Part shown: in pieces, positions 51,863 to 60,875 of the stretch
Position numbering within the stretch: position 1 is the first letter of the stretch
How the letters are laid out: each line of letters begins with the position of its first letter
DNA from: an uncultured Muribaculaceae bacterium
Lineage (GTDB): Bacteria > Bacteroidota > Bacteroidia > Bacteroidales > Muribaculaceae
Reading direction: 5' to 3'
DNA: 64,000 nt
Assembly (NCBI GenBank): GCA_910584525.1
Contig: CAJUAT010000004.1
Location: 27,613-91,612, forward strand
Notes under the pieces: model-generated
Told to the model about the DNA's origin: nothing
The model's input: only the letters and a program-made list of their open reading frames with translations
The model's database searches: none
Position numbers and translations under genes: made by a program

Positions 51863-52408
51863 TTATACGGTGAATTTCTCGGGGTATTTTGCAGCGTCGC
51901 GGTATGGGGCATAATAGTTCTTGACATATGCCATATCCTTGTCGATATCTCCCGAGGGGATAAAAGAGTCCCTGATGATTACGGTTTTGGACTTATAGTC
52001 GATGACACCGAGCTGCACAGGCACCTTTGCGCCATAGGCTATGAAGAGGAAACCTCTGCGCCAGGAGGGCTGACGGCTGCGCGTACCTTCGGGGGTAACG
52101 GCAAGATTCATGTAGTCGTGACTGCCGAAAGCCTCGATGATGCTTTTGGTAAGCTCTCCCTTCGAACCCCGCGACGGCACGGGTATACCTCCCAAGGCAC
52201 GCATCAGATATTTCATGGGCCAGAAAAACCAGAACTCCTTCATGAGGAAATTGGCTTTGTAGCCCAGCGACCTGTAGGCGCACAGCCCTATGGGAAAATC
52301 CCAATTGGAGGTATGGGGAGCCACACAAATGATACACTTGGAGAGATGGGGCACCGATATGTCGACGCGCCATCCCGCCAAGTGCAGAAGTTTGCCCCAC
52401 AGATTCAT
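51863..52408 (-). CDS. 1-Acylglycerol-3-phosphate O-acyltransferase-like protein
   Basis: 181 residues. Lysophosphatidate acyltransferase motifs: APHTSNWDFPIG (HxxxxD catalytic box), LGGIPVPSRGSKG (acceptor-phosphate contact region) and TPEGTRSRQPSWRRGFLFIAYGAKVPVQLGVIDY (EGTR motif). Shorter than typical PlsC, with one weak hydrophobic N-terminal segment. It acylates lysophosphatidate or a related lipid acceptor at the inner membrane. It starts 1 bp after the stop of the small unknown gene, so the pair is likely co-translated. Confidence 0.85.
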   Translation of the reverse strand: MNLWGKLLHLAGWRVDISVPHLSKCIICVAPHTSNWDFPIGLCAYRSLGYKANFLMKEFWFFWPMKYLMRALGGIPVPSRGSKGELTKSIIEAFGSHDYMNLAVTPEGTRSRQPSWRRGFLFIAYGAKVPVQLGVIDYKSKTVIIRDSFIPSGDIDKDMAYVKNYYAPYRDAAKYPEKFTV

Positions 52409-52409
52409 G

Positions 52410-52772
52410 TCAGGCGTTGGCTATCTGTTTGTTGCGCTCTTTGACATCGGCAGGAAGTGCCTCGTTGAAGAGCTTGAGAGCCTGGTTGATCTCCTCGTTG
52501 AATTCCGTCTCGATTTTCGAGAAGAGTGCCACGAAGAATTCCTTTTTGGCTTTTGTATAATCCTCCTTGGTCTCGAAACCTTTCATGCCGCGGTCGAAGT
52601 ATACGTTGGCGTTGCTCTTGGCTTTGCCTACGGCACCGAGGGTGAGTTCCATGGCCTGCGCTATTTTGTCGCGGTCGGCTCCCTTTACATTGTAGTACGA
52701 TGATATCATCTCATCGATAACGTTTGACCCTAGATAGTCAACGAATTTTTTGAATTCTCTTTTGTTTGCCAT
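52410..52772 (-). CDS. Small conserved helical protein of unknown function
   Basis: 120 residues, no signal peptide. Predicted almost all alpha-helix: KFVDYLGSNVIDEMISSYYNVKGADRDKIAQAMELTLGAVGKAKSNANVYFDRGMKGFETKEDYTKAKKEFFVALFSKIETEFNEEINQALKLFNEALPADVKE. It resembles short Bacteroidetes helical proteins without an assigned role. It lies 1 bp before the acyltransferase gene, first of a likely three-gene operon with the acyltransferase and amidase genes. I cannot assign a family. Confidence 0.65.
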   Translation of the reverse strand: MANKREFKKFVDYLGSNVIDEMISSYYNVKGADRDKIAQAMELTLGAVGKAKSNANVYFDRGMKGFETKEDYTKAKKEFFVALFSKIETEFNEEINQALKLFNEALPADVKERNKQIANA

Positions 52773-52909
52773 AATTTTGGGATAGACTCTGTGCTGACAT
52801 GCAGCTGGTTGAGGAGGCGTGGAGAGATGCCTCTTTATTATATAACGTCGGGATAGGTCAAATTATCGTAATCCCGCTTACTTTTCCTTGAAAGGCAGGG
52901 CGTTTCGTG

Positions 52910-54379
52910 TCAGTCCATTCGTTCCTTGCGTGATGCGTCGAGCCGCAGGAGGATGAAAAGCAGAATGGTGAATCCCCAAAGTGACGAGCCGCCATAGCTG
53001 AAGAAGGGGAGAGGGATGCCTATCACCGGGCACAATCCTATCACCATCCCGACATTTATGCACAGATGAAATATCAGAATCGACACCACACAATAAGCGT
53101 ATACGCGTTCGAATGGCGTGCGTTGTCGCTCGGCGATATGGATAAGCCTCAGAATCAGAGCCAGATATATTATGAGCACCGCCGAGGCTCCGATAAAGCC
53201 CTCCTCCTCGCCGATGGTGCAGAAGATGAAGTCGGTATGCTGTTCAGGGACGTATTTCAGTTTTGTCTGGGTGCCGTTGAGGAATCCTTTTCCGGTTACG
53301 CCGCCCGAGCCTATGGCTATCTTCGACTGATTGACGTTATACCCGGCGCCCTGCAGATTCTCCTCGATGCCCAGAGCCACCTTGATACGCTGCTGCTGGT
53401 GCGGCTGCAGGATGCTGTTGTAGGCATAGTTGACAGAGAAGAGGAAGAGAACTGACACCAGGCAGAATCCTATGGTGACCACGAAACGGCCTATGCGGTG
53501 ACGGAACATGGCTATGGCCGTATAAATCAGTCCTGCGGCGATGATGCATAAAAAGTAGGCGAGACCGTTCACGGGCACTCCGCACAACGCCAGCACCGTG
53601 ACAACAACTCCGCTGCCGACATATCCGTATATCACGTTACGCGCTATGAATATGTCCTTGCAATAGAACAGAAGCATCGCCACATATATGAGCATGATAA
53701 GGATAAACACGGTGAACTCGCCCATGGGGAGGCCTATGATCATCGGCTCCGTGAGCTTAACCGCCACCACGAAGAAGCTTATGGCGCAAAGTATGGAGAA
53801 GAGCACGAGCCAGCTCATGCCTTCGCGGTAGAGCACGAAGATAAGCGATATATATACCAGCGAGCTGCCCGTTTCGTTCTGGAGAAGAATCAGTATTATC
53901 GGGAGGAATATAATGATGAGTGCCCTGAAATAATTGGAAATCTTGGCATTCAGGGAGAAATTGTAGGAGTCGAAGAGTTTTGCGAGGGCGAGAGCGGTGG
54001 CGAATTTACCGAACTCCGCGGGCTGCAGACTCACCGGACCCATCACTATCCATGAATGGGAGCCCTTGACATCGGGGGCTATGAAGATGGTTATCAGCAG
54101 CAGCAGGAGCACCGCGACATATATGGGGAAGGCATAGGTCTTGTATATGCGGTAGTCGATGAGGAGTATCACGCTGCCGAGTATGAGCGACAAGCCTGCC
54201 CATAGAATCTGCTTTCCGGCAAACTCGTCGAAGTCGAAAAAGGATGCGTTGTCGAAGTCATAGCTCGCGGCATATATGCTGACAACGCCGGCACTCACCA
54301 GCAATATGTAGATGATGAGCGTGACCCAGTCGAGGCCCCGGAAGCCCCCGAGACTCGATTCAGTGTTTCTTGACTCCAC
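52910..54379 (-). CDS. rodA: Rod-shape peptidoglycan polymerase (SEDS family)
   Basis: 489 residues, ten or more membrane helices. SEDS hallmarks: GSHSWIVMGPVSLQPAEFGKFATALALAKLF, ENLQGAGYNVNQSKIAIGSGGVTGKGFLNGTQTKLKYVPEQHTDFIFCTIGEEEGFIG, and CINVGMVIGLCPVIGIPLPFFSYGGSSLWGFTILLFILLRL. An insert of extra helices lies in the middle (residues about 190-290), making it longer than the typical about 370 residues; this is common in Bacteroidetes RodA. It polymerises glycan strands with PBP2. Its start overlaps the mrdA stop by 20 bp. Last gene of the mre operon. Confidence 0.95.
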   Translation of the reverse strand: MESRNTESSLGGFRGLDWVTLIIYILLVSAGVVSIYAASYDFDNASFFDFDEFAGKQILWAGLSLILGSVILLIDYRIYKTYAFPIYVAVLLLLLITIFIAPDVKGSHSWIVMGPVSLQPAEFGKFATALALAKLFDSYNFSLNAKISNYFRALIIIFLPIILILLQNETGSSLVYISLIFVLYREGMSWLVLFSILCAISFFVVAVKLTEPMIIGLPMGEFTVFILIMLIYVAMLLFYCKDIFIARNVIYGYVGSGVVVTVLALCGVPVNGLAYFLCIIAAGLIYTAIAMFRHRIGRFVVTIGFCLVSVLFLFSVNYAYNSILQPHQQQRIKVALGIEENLQGAGYNVNQSKIAIGSGGVTGKGFLNGTQTKLKYVPEQHTDFIFCTIGEEEGFIGASAVLIIYLALILRLIHIAERQRTPFERVYAYCVVSILIFHLCINVGMVIGLCPVIGIPLPFFSYGGSSLWGFTILLFILLRLDASRKERMD

Positions 54380-56213
54380 TTACAGATATCGTGTTAGAGT
54401 TCAACATTCTTTCCTCTATGCCTTTTCTGGCGGGGGATATCTCGCCATTGAGGTATTTTTCTATAATAAGGCTACCTATAGGCACGCCGAAAGTCGCTCC
54501 GAAACCGGCATTCTCCACAAAGACGCACACGGCGATTTTGGGATTGTGATAAGGGGCGAAACCCATGAATACAGAGTGGTCGCGGCCATGGGGATTCTGT
54601 GCCGTTCCTGTCTTTCCGCATACTTCCACACCGGGGAGGTTGGCTGTGCGGCATGTACCACCCAGCACCGCCATTCGCATCCCTTCGGCGGCTGCTTCGT
54701 AATATTCCCTTTTGATGTGCGGACTGTGGCGCTCACGGTATTTCTTGTCTATCGTGCTGTCCTTTATTTCCTTGACCACATGCGGGGTATAGAACCATCC
54801 CCGGTTGGCGATAGTGGCTCCAAGGTTGGCAATCTGCAGAGGCGTGGCGAGAACCTCGCCCTGGCCGATGGATATGGAGATGATGGAATTGGCCGTCCAG
54901 TTGGCGCCGCGGAACGACTTGCTGTAATATTCCGGGTTGGGTATGAATCCCCGGCTTTCGGAGGGGAGGTCTACTCCGAGTCGGTAGCCATAGCCCATCT
55001 CCACCATATAGTCTTTCCATTTCTCCAGCTGTGCCGACGGTGTGGAACCCCGTTTGTCGACCATATTCTTGAGGCCCCAGCAGAAGTAGGCGTTGCAGGA
55101 GGTCTGCAAGGCAGGCTTGAAGGCAATAGGAGAGCCATGGCCGTGACAGCCCACCCTGAGACCGTTGACGTATCCACGGTAGCAGGGGTACTGGGTGGCG
55201 AGTGTCACAACGCCCTCTTGCAGGAATATGAGTCCCTGAGTCGGCTTGAAGGTCGATCCCGGAGGATAGGCTGCCTGAATGGCCCGGTTGTACAGAGGCT
55301 TATACATATTCTTGACCAGCTCGGCATAATTCTTGCCACGCTGACGTCCCACAAGAAGCGAGGGGTCGTAGGATGGCGAAGTTACAAGGCAAAGAATCTC
55401 GCCCGTGGCCGGTTCGATAGCCACTATGGCCCCTATCTTATTCACCATGAGGCTTTCGCCGTATTCCTGAAGGTCCATATCGATGCTGAGCTTCAGATTA
55501 TGTCCTGAAACGGGGGCGACATCGAACTTGCCGTTCTCATATTTCCCTTTTATTCTTCCGTAGGCATCCTTCATGAGAATCTCCATTCCCTTTCTGCCTC
55601 GGAGTGCCACTTCGTAGCTTTTCTCTATGCCGAGGTCGCCCGTATAATCGCCGCGCCGGTAATAGCGGTCACGGTCGATGTCGTCGGTAGATACCTCACG
55701 TATGTTGCCGAGGATATTGGCGCCGGCTGTGGTGGAATACTCCCGCACCGTGCGCTTCTGTACGAAGAAACCTGGAAAGAGGTAGAGTTTCTCCTGCAGT
55801 TTGCCATAATCCTCCTGCGACAGATGTGTTATGAGCTTTTGCGGCGTATATGCGGAATATCCGGGATTACGGCGGGTATCCTTCATCTCTTTCCATTTGT
55901 CGTCGAGCTGACTGCGCGAGAAGCCGAGCACATCGCAGAGAGTGGCTGTATCGAAAGGGGTCACATCCTTGGGGATGACCATCACATCGTAGGCCGGCTT
56001 GTTGAGCACCACCAGACGGTCGTTGCGGTCGTATACCAGACCTCGCGCCGGATATATCACGCGCTTGAGGAATGCATTGCTGTCGGCGCTCTCCTTATAT
56101 CGCTCGTCGCCTACCTGGAGATTGAACAGCCGGATGATGTATATCAACACTATGACTGTGATGAAGCCTCCGATTACGTATTTGCGTTTCTCTAAATTAT
56201 AGTCTTTTCTCAC
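54360..56213 (-). CDS. mrdA: Penicillin-binding protein 2
   Basis: 617 residues. One N-terminal membrane anchor (YVIGGFITVIVLIYIIRLFNL), a PBP dimerisation domain (VIYPARGLVYDRNDRLVVLNKPAYDVMVIPKDV), then the transpeptidase domain with SxxK PPGSTFKPTQG (Ser near residue 320), SxN SCNAYF and KTG CGKTGTAQNPHGRDHSVFMGFAPY. It cross-links lateral-wall peptidoglycan with RodA. It overlaps mreD (16 bp) upstream and rodA (20 bp) downstream, so the cluster is translated in series. Confidence 0.96.
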   Translation of the reverse strand: MRKDYNLEKRKYVIGGFITVIVLIYIIRLFNLQVGDERYKESADSNAFLKRVIYPARGLVYDRNDRLVVLNKPAYDVMVIPKDVTPFDTATLCDVLGFSRSQLDDKWKEMKDTRRNPGYSAYTPQKLITHLSQEDYGKLQEKLYLFPGFFVQKRTVREYSTTAGANILGNIREVSTDDIDRDRYYRRGDYTGDLGIEKSYEVALRGRKGMEILMKDAYGRIKGKYENGKFDVAPVSGHNLKLSIDMDLQEYGESLMVNKIGAIVAIEPATGEILCLVTSPSYDPSLLVGRQRGKNYAELVKNMYKPLYNRAIQAAYPPGSTFKPTQGLIFLQEGVVTLATQYPCYRGYVNGLRVGCHGHGSPIAFKPALQTSCNAYFCWGLKNMVDKRGSTPSAQLEKWKDYMVEMGYGYRLGVDLPSESRGFIPNPEYYSKSFRGANWTANSIISISIGQGEVLATPLQIANLGATIANRGWFYTPHVVKEIKDSTIDKKYRERHSPHIKREYYEAAAEGMRMAVLGGTCRTANLPGVEVCGKTGTAQNPHGRDHSVFMGFAPYHNPKIAVCVFVENAGFGATFGVPIGSLIIEKYLNGEISPARKGIEERMLNSNTISVSGVKKH

Positions 56214-56718
56214 GTCTCGAGATGATTAGACTGTCGGTGGCCAATAATAAAAGGAAAGTGAAAAGAGCGCTCGACACCGACATTATGACTATATCCTTAA
56301 CGGCGGCGAAGTTGAAATATTCTATGGTGAACACCAGCGCGCAATATATGGCCGACATGGTGAGAAGGTACTTGGCATAGACGGCAAAGCCGAGGCTGTA
56401 GAGCGACGGCACCACATTCTTGGTATGGTCGTCGCGCGGGATATAGGCGTAAAGCACGGGTCTTTTGGCTACTGCGAGCACCGTACATGCCAGCGCATTA
56501 AGACCGGGTGTGTCGGAAAAGAGGTCGACAAGCAGACCGGCCGCGAAGGCCCATGTCAACAGCCAGTCGGTCTTCAGATCCATCGGCAGACTCACTATGA
56601 GATAGATGAATATGAATGGTGTGGCCACGTTGAAGAGCATGATATGGTTGCATATCAATACCTGCGCTGTCACAAGCACTATCAACAATATGACATTCAT
56701 TAATATATGTCTGCCCAT
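56197..56718 (-). CDS. mreD: Rod-shape-determining protein MreD
   Basis: 173 residues, about five or six membrane helices: VILLIVLVTAQVLICNHIMLFNVATPFIFIYLIVSLPMD, WLLTWAFAAGLLVDLFSDTPGLNALACTVLAVAKRPVL. The GLLVDLFSDTPGLNALA segment fits the MreD consensus. It links the cytoplasmic MreB filament to the periplasmic elongasome proteins. Its ATG overlaps the mreC stop by one base. Confidence 0.9.
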   Translation of the reverse strand: MGRHILMNVILLIVLVTAQVLICNHIMLFNVATPFIFIYLIVSLPMDLKTDWLLTWAFAAGLLVDLFSDTPGLNALACTVLAVAKRPVLYAYIPRDDHTKNVVPSLYSLGFAVYAKYLLTMSAIYCALVFTIEYFNFAAVKDIVIMSVSSALFTFLLLLATDSLIISRREKRL

Positions 56719-57563
56719 CAGTCCTGCTTATTGATGTCGAATGTGGCGAGGGAGTCAATCTCCTGCTTGTATATGTCGCTGATCACTCTGACGGCATTGA
56801 TAGTACGGAAGTCCGACGCCAGTTTCACTTTGAAAGAGAAGAATGAGTCGTCGCGGCCTCTGACCCTGCCGAGTATCACTCCCACGGGGATTCCCTCGGG
56901 GAATGCCGTGGAATATCCGGATGTCACCACGGTGTCGCCGATCTGATATCTGGCGTGACGTAGTATCTCCTCGACGTAGCCTATCGACGGGTCGCCCCCT
57001 TTCCATGACAGTGAGCCCACAAATGAGGTATCCTTGATTTTCACGGAGAAGTGCTGCGTCTCGTTGAGGAGAGAGATCACTCTGGCCATGTGCGGTCCGG
57101 TGACGTTGACGATTCCTACCACGCCGTTCTGGTCGACGACGCCCATACCCGTCTCCACTCCGTCGGTACTTCCTCGATTGATGGTGAAGTAGTTTTTGGG
57201 ATGGCGGGTGTTGTTGTTGATTACGCCGGCGGCTATATAGTCGAATCTTTCTACGGTGGGAGTGGGGATGCTGTCGCCGAGGAGGGCCTCAAGCTGTGCG
57301 TTGCGGCTCTTGAGGTTGAGCACCTCGTTCTGAAGCATGGCGTTGCGCTGCTGCAGACTCTCGTTGATGCTGTGGAGGTGGAAATATCCGGTTACCGACG
57401 ACCATGCGCCGTAAACGCTACCCGTCACTACATTGGCCGACGTAAGATATACCGACTGCTGATAATCACGGTTGACTATCAGCAGGCACAGACTTATAAT
57501 CACGTAGATCGAGAAGAGGAACCAACGTGAATATTTGATGATGAAGTTCAGAAGGTTTTTCAT
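56718..57563 (-). CDS. mreC: Rod-shape-determining protein MreC
   Basis: 281 residues. One N-terminal membrane helix (WFLFSIYVIISLCLLIVN), a coiled-coil (INESLQQRNAMLQNEVLNLKSRNAQLEALLG), then two beta-barrel subdomains with YFTINRGSTDGVETGMGVVDQNGVVGIVNVTGPHMARVISLLNETQHFSVKI and VVTSGYSTAFPEGIPVGVILGRV. These are MreC hallmarks. A periplasmic scaffold of the elongasome, it lies 15 bp after mreB. Confidence 0.94.
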   Translation of the reverse strand: MKNLLNFIIKYSRWFLFSIYVIISLCLLIVNRDYQQSVYLTSANVVTGSVYGAWSSVTGYFHLHSINESLQQRNAMLQNEVLNLKSRNAQLEALLGDSIPTPTVERFDYIAAGVINNNTRHPKNYFTINRGSTDGVETGMGVVDQNGVVGIVNVTGPHMARVISLLNETQHFSVKIKDTSFVGSLSWKGGDPSIGYVEEILRHARYQIGDTVVTSGYSTAFPEGIPVGVILGRVRGRDDSFFSFKVKLASDFRTINAVRVISDIYKQEIDSLATFDINKQD

Positions 57564-57578
57564 TACCTTCGAGCCGCG

Positions 57579-58598
57579 TTATCGTATAAGGAACGAGAAA
57601 CGGTTGATGTTCTTAAGCGCTACACCTGTACCCTTTGCCACGGCGTGCAACGGATCCTCGGCCACCTTGAACTCGATACGGAATTTGTCGGTGAAACGTT
57701 TGGCGAGGCCTCTGAGGAGGGCACCGCCTCCGGCAAGGTATATACCGTTTTCCACCACGTCGGCATAAAGCTCCGGGGGAGTCTGCTCGAGGGCGTCGAG
57801 TATGGCTGTCTCCATCTTGGAGATGGTCTTGTCGATGCAGTGGGATATTTCCTCGTGTGTCACGGGCACTTCCATCGGCAGCGATGTCATCTTGTTGGGG
57901 CCGCGCACCACGTAAGGTTCCGGCGGGTTTTCCAATGTGGGAAGCGCCGAACCGACGTTTATTTTAATCTGTTCGGCCATGGGGACGCCCACTTTCAGAT
58001 TGTGGACGCGGGCCATATGCTCCTGAATGTCTGTGGTTAGGTCGTTGCCGGCGAGACGGATGCTCTTGTTGCTGACGATGCCGCCGAGGGAAATCACGGC
58101 AATCTCGGTGCTGCCGCCGCCTATGTCGACAATCATGTTGCCGTTGGGAGCCTCCACATCGAGACCGATGCCGAGAGCTGCCGCCATGGGCTCGTAAATC
58201 ATGTATACATCGCGGCCGCCGGCATGTTCGCTGCTGTCGCGCACGGCACGTATCTCCACTTCCGTAGAGCCCGACGGTATGCATACCACCATCCTCAGCG
58301 CAGGCGTGAACCAACGGCGTTTGGAGCTTACCATCTTAACCATGCCGCGTATCATCTGCTCCGCGGCATTGAAGTCGGCTATCACGCCATCGCGCAACGG
58401 ACGTATCGTACGGATGCCCGGAGGCTCCTTGCCTTCCATCTGATGCGCCGTCTCGCCTACGGCCAGAAGCTTGTCGGTCTTGTTCTCGATGGCCACTACA
58501 CTCGGCTGGTCCACCACTATCTTGTCATTATGTATGATGATGGAATTGGCAGTGCCAAGGTCCATCGCTATTTCCTGCGTGAATGAAAATAATCCCAT
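57579..58598 (-). CDS. mreB: Rod-shape-determining actin homologue MreB
   Basis: 339 residues. Actin-like ATPase motifs: AMDLGTANSIIIHNDKIVVDQPSVVAI (phosphate 1), EPMAAALGIGLDVEAPNGNMIVDIGGGSTEIAVISLGG (phosphate 2) and NGIYLAGGGALLRGLAKRF (adenosine). It forms membrane-associated filaments that guide lateral wall synthesis. First gene of mreB-mreC-mreD-mrdA-rodA. A TAACTTTG element lies 100 bp upstream. Confidence 0.97.
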   Translation of the reverse strand: MGLFSFTQEIAMDLGTANSIIIHNDKIVVDQPSVVAIENKTDKLLAVGETAHQMEGKEPPGIRTIRPLRDGVIADFNAAEQMIRGMVKMVSSKRRWFTPALRMVVCIPSGSTEVEIRAVRDSSEHAGGRDVYMIYEPMAAALGIGLDVEAPNGNMIVDIGGGSTEIAVISLGGIVSNKSIRLAGNDLTTDIQEHMARVHNLKVGVPMAEQIKINVGSALPTLENPPEPYVVRGPNKMTSLPMEVPVTHEEISHCIDKTISKMETAILDALEQTPPELYADVVENGIYLAGGGALLRGLAKRFTDKFRIEFKVAEDPLHAVAKGTGVALKNINRFSFLIR

Positions 58599-58699
58599 TG
58601 TCCTGATTATTTGATTTCATAGTCTGCATCCGATCATTGTCTCATATATATACACAGTATCATCAACGGGTAATGAGTCGTCTGCCTTCTTTCAGACTG

Positions 58700-58707
58700 C
58701 AAAGTTA
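58700..58707 (-). promoter_or_regulatory. TAnnTTTG element of the mre operon
   Basis: TAACTTTG on the minus strand, about 100 bp before the mreB ATG. The upstream TTTG box was not found at 19-21 bp, so only half of the consensus is supported. Confidence 0.5.
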
Positions 58708-58745
58708 ATATTTTTTTCTGAAATACCCATATCATATGATGAAAG

Positions 58746-58777
58746 TACGACGCCGGCGGAATAGCGCCGGCGTCGTA
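58746..58777 (-). terminator. Strong hairpin after serA
   Basis: Perfect 13-bp stem: TACGACGCCGGCG (58746-58758) with CGCCGGCGTCGTA (58765-58777), 6-nt loop. It lies 36 bp after the serA stop on the minus strand and is followed by CTTTCATC. Stability is very high; the T-run is short. Confidence 0.65.
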
Positions 58778-58812
58778 TGGCATAAATTCTTTGGCCTTGC
58801 TGGTATGCAGGC

Positions 58813-59730
58813 TTATTTGTTTACTTGATATTTGTTCCAGCCATCCTTGAGATAGGCTATAACCTGTTCGGCGGCGGCCACGCCGGCGTTGAAGTTGGCT
58901 TCAGCTGTCTGCGCTCCCATCTTCTTGGGAGTGAAGAATACTCTTGCGGCAAACTTCTTCTCGAATTCTTCGGCTGTATCGGGCTTGATGTCGGACACGT
59001 ATCTCAGGTCGGGACGCTCTTCAAGAGCCTTCATCAGACCGGCCTCGTCGATCACTTCCTTGCGGGCTGTGTTCACGAGCACTCCGTTCTTGGGCATGAG
59101 CATCATGAGATCGTAACCTATCGAACCCTTTGTCTCGGGTGTGGCGGGGATGTGCAGCGATACGAACTCATTCTGCGAGAAGAGTTCTTTGGCATCATGA
59201 AGGGGTTTCACTCCCTCACCTTCCATCATCACATCGGGGACAAACTTGTCGAGCGCCGACACTTCCATGCCGAAACCTTTGGCGATGCGTGCCACATTGC
59301 GGCCTACCTGGCCGAAAGCGTACAGGCCGAGACGTTTTCCCTTGAGTTCCGAACCGGCTTTGCCGTTGTACTGGTTGCGGCACATCATCACGAGCATACC
59401 GAACACGAGTTCTGCCACGGCGTTGGAGTTCTGTCCCGGGGTGTTCATCACGCAAATGCCATGTTTAGTGGCTGCGTCGAGGTCGATATTGTCGTAGCCG
59501 GCGCCAGCACGTACTATCACTTTCAGCTTTGGAGCCGCGTCCATGATCTCGGAGGTGATCTTGTCGCTGCGCACTATAAGGCCTTCGGCATTCTTTACAG
59601 CTTCCAGCAGGTCGGCATGAGTGCCGCCTTCCACAAGCTCCAGCTCATTGCCGGATGTGTTGACGGTATCGGCGATAGCCTTGACGGCTGCCGGTGCAAA
59701 CGGTTTCTCCGTGAATACGAGTATCTTCAT
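58813..59730 (-). CDS. serA: D-3-phosphoglycerate dehydrogenase, short type with Lys in place of catalytic His
   Basis: 305 residues, without the ACT regulatory domain. NAD-binding LYAFGQVGRNVARIAKGFGMEV, active-site segments IVRAGAGYDNIDLDAATKHGICVMNTPGQNSNAVAEL and NTARKEVIDEAGLM, conserved Arg (TARKEV) and Glu. The position normally holding the catalytic His (TPHxGAS) reads FTPKKMGAQ, so Lys replaces His. This matches the class known as type III PGDH, described from Entamoeba histolytica and Bacteroidetes. It oxidises 3-phosphoglycerate with NAD for serine synthesis and is 6 bp after serC. Confidence 0.93.
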   Translation of the reverse strand: MKILVFTEKPFAPAAVKAIADTVNTSGNELELVEGGTHADLLEAVKNAEGLIVRSDKITSEIMDAAPKLKVIVRAGAGYDNIDLDAATKHGICVMNTPGQNSNAVAELVFGMLVMMCRNQYNGKAGSELKGKRLGLYAFGQVGRNVARIAKGFGMEVSALDKFVPDVMMEGEGVKPLHDAKELFSQNEFVSLHIPATPETKGSIGYDLMMLMPKNGVLVNTARKEVIDEAGLMKALEERPDLRYVSDIKPDTAEEFEKKFAARVFFTPKKMGAQTAEANFNAGVAAAEQVIAYLKDGWNKYQVNK

Positions 59731-59736
59731 AAGTCC

Positions 59737-60804
59737 TTAGTGTTTGGCTTCGAATTCTTTCATTACAGCCACGAGAGCCTCTACGCTTTCCTTGGGAAGG
59801 GCGTTGTAGAGGGAAGCGCGGAATCCGCCTACTGAACGATGTCCCTTGACACCTACCATACCCTTGCTTGTGGCGAAGTCGAGGAACTCCTTCTCCAGCT
59901 CGGCATAGTCGGGCTTCATCACGAAGCATACGTTCATGATGGAACGGTCTTCTTCTGCAGCGGTGCCCATGAAGAGCTTGTTGCGGTCAATCTCATCGTA
60001 GAGGATGGCGGCCTTCTCTTCGTCGCGGCGCTGGAACTCCTTGACACCGCCGTTCTCCTTGTACCAGCGGAGTGTCATCAGGGCGCTGTAAATCGGGAGT
60101 ACCGGAGGAGTGTTGAACATCGAGCCTTTCTTGACGTGTGTGCGGTAGTCGAGCATCGTGGGGATGGCGCGGCTAACTTTGCCGAGAGCCGACTCCTTGA
60201 CGATTACGAAGGTCACGCCCGAGGGTGCGAGGTTCTTCTGTGCGCCGCCGTAGATAAGCTCATACTTCGTGGGGTCGAACACGCGCGAGAATATGTCGCT
60301 CGACATGTCGCAGACCATGGGCACCGGTGAGTCGGGATCCTTGCGCAACTCCGTACCGTAGATGGTGTTGTTGGAAGTATAGTGGAAGTAGTCGGCATCT
60401 GTGGGGATGGTATAGTTCTTCGGGATATAGTTGAAGCCGGTGTCCTCGCTGCTTGCCACGACATCCACCTCACCGAAGAGCTTGGCCTCTTTTATGGCCT
60501 TGGTGGCCCATACACCTGTGTTGAGGTATGCAGCCTTTTTCTCGAGGAGGTTGAAGGGGACCATGCAGAACTGTGTGCTTGCGCCGCCTCCGAGGAAGAG
60601 TACGTGGTAGTCGTCGGGGAGCTGCAGAAGCTCTTTGGTAAGGGCGCAGGCCTCGTCGATCACGGCCTGGAACTCCTTGCTGCGGTGGGATACCTCCAGC
60701 AGCGACAATCCCGTATCGGCAAAGTCAAGTACGGCGTCGGCCGTGTGCTTGATCGTGTAAGGGCTCAGTATGCTCGGCCCGGCATAGAAATTGTGTTTCT
60801 TCAT
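59737..60804 (-). CDS. serC: Phosphoserine aminotransferase
   Basis: 355 residues, PLP class V. Start MKKHNFYAGPSILSPYTIKHT; VLFLGGGASTQFCMVPFNLL; PLP-lysine segment LIYGGAQKNLAPSGVTFVIVKE (Schiff-base Lys after GAQ); and end GHRSVGGFRASLYNALPKESVEALVAVMKEFE. It converts 3-phosphohydroxypyruvate to phosphoserine and is co-transcribed with serA. A full promoter lies 39 bp upstream, overlapping the end of the next gene's coding region by a few bases. Confidence 0.97.
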   Translation of the reverse strand: MKKHNFYAGPSILSPYTIKHTADAVLDFADTGLSLLEVSHRSKEFQAVIDEACALTKELLQLPDDYHVLFLGGGASTQFCMVPFNLLEKKAAYLNTGVWATKAIKEAKLFGEVDVVASSEDTGFNYIPKNYTIPTDADYFHYTSNNTIYGTELRKDPDSPVPMVCDMSSDIFSRVFDPTKYELIYGGAQKNLAPSGVTFVIVKESALGKVSRAIPTMLDYRTHVKKGSMFNTPPVLPIYSALMTLRWYKENGGVKEFQRRDEEKAAILYDEIDRNKLFMGTAAEEDRSIMNVCFVMKPDYAELEKEFLDFATSKGMVGVKGHRSVGGFRASLYNALPKESVEALVAVMKEFEAKH

Positions 60805-60842
60805 GATATGATAATCTTAAAGATTTGTTGGTTAATTTTTCG

Positions 60843-60873
60843 CAAATATAATCTATATCCGCGAATATACAAA
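60843..60873 (-). promoter_or_regulatory. Promoter of serC-serA
   Basis: On the minus strand: TTTG (60870-60873), a 19-bp spacer, TATATTTG (60843-60850). It sits directly after the stop codon of the upstream sulfatase-type gene (60876) and precedes the serC ATG at 60804. Confidence 0.85.
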
Positions 60874-60875
60874 AT

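Noticed and set aside
52800..52840. Possible terminator GAGGC...GCCTC before the small helical protein gene
   Set aside because: Only a 5-bp stem with a long loop, and no T-run on the strand that would need it.
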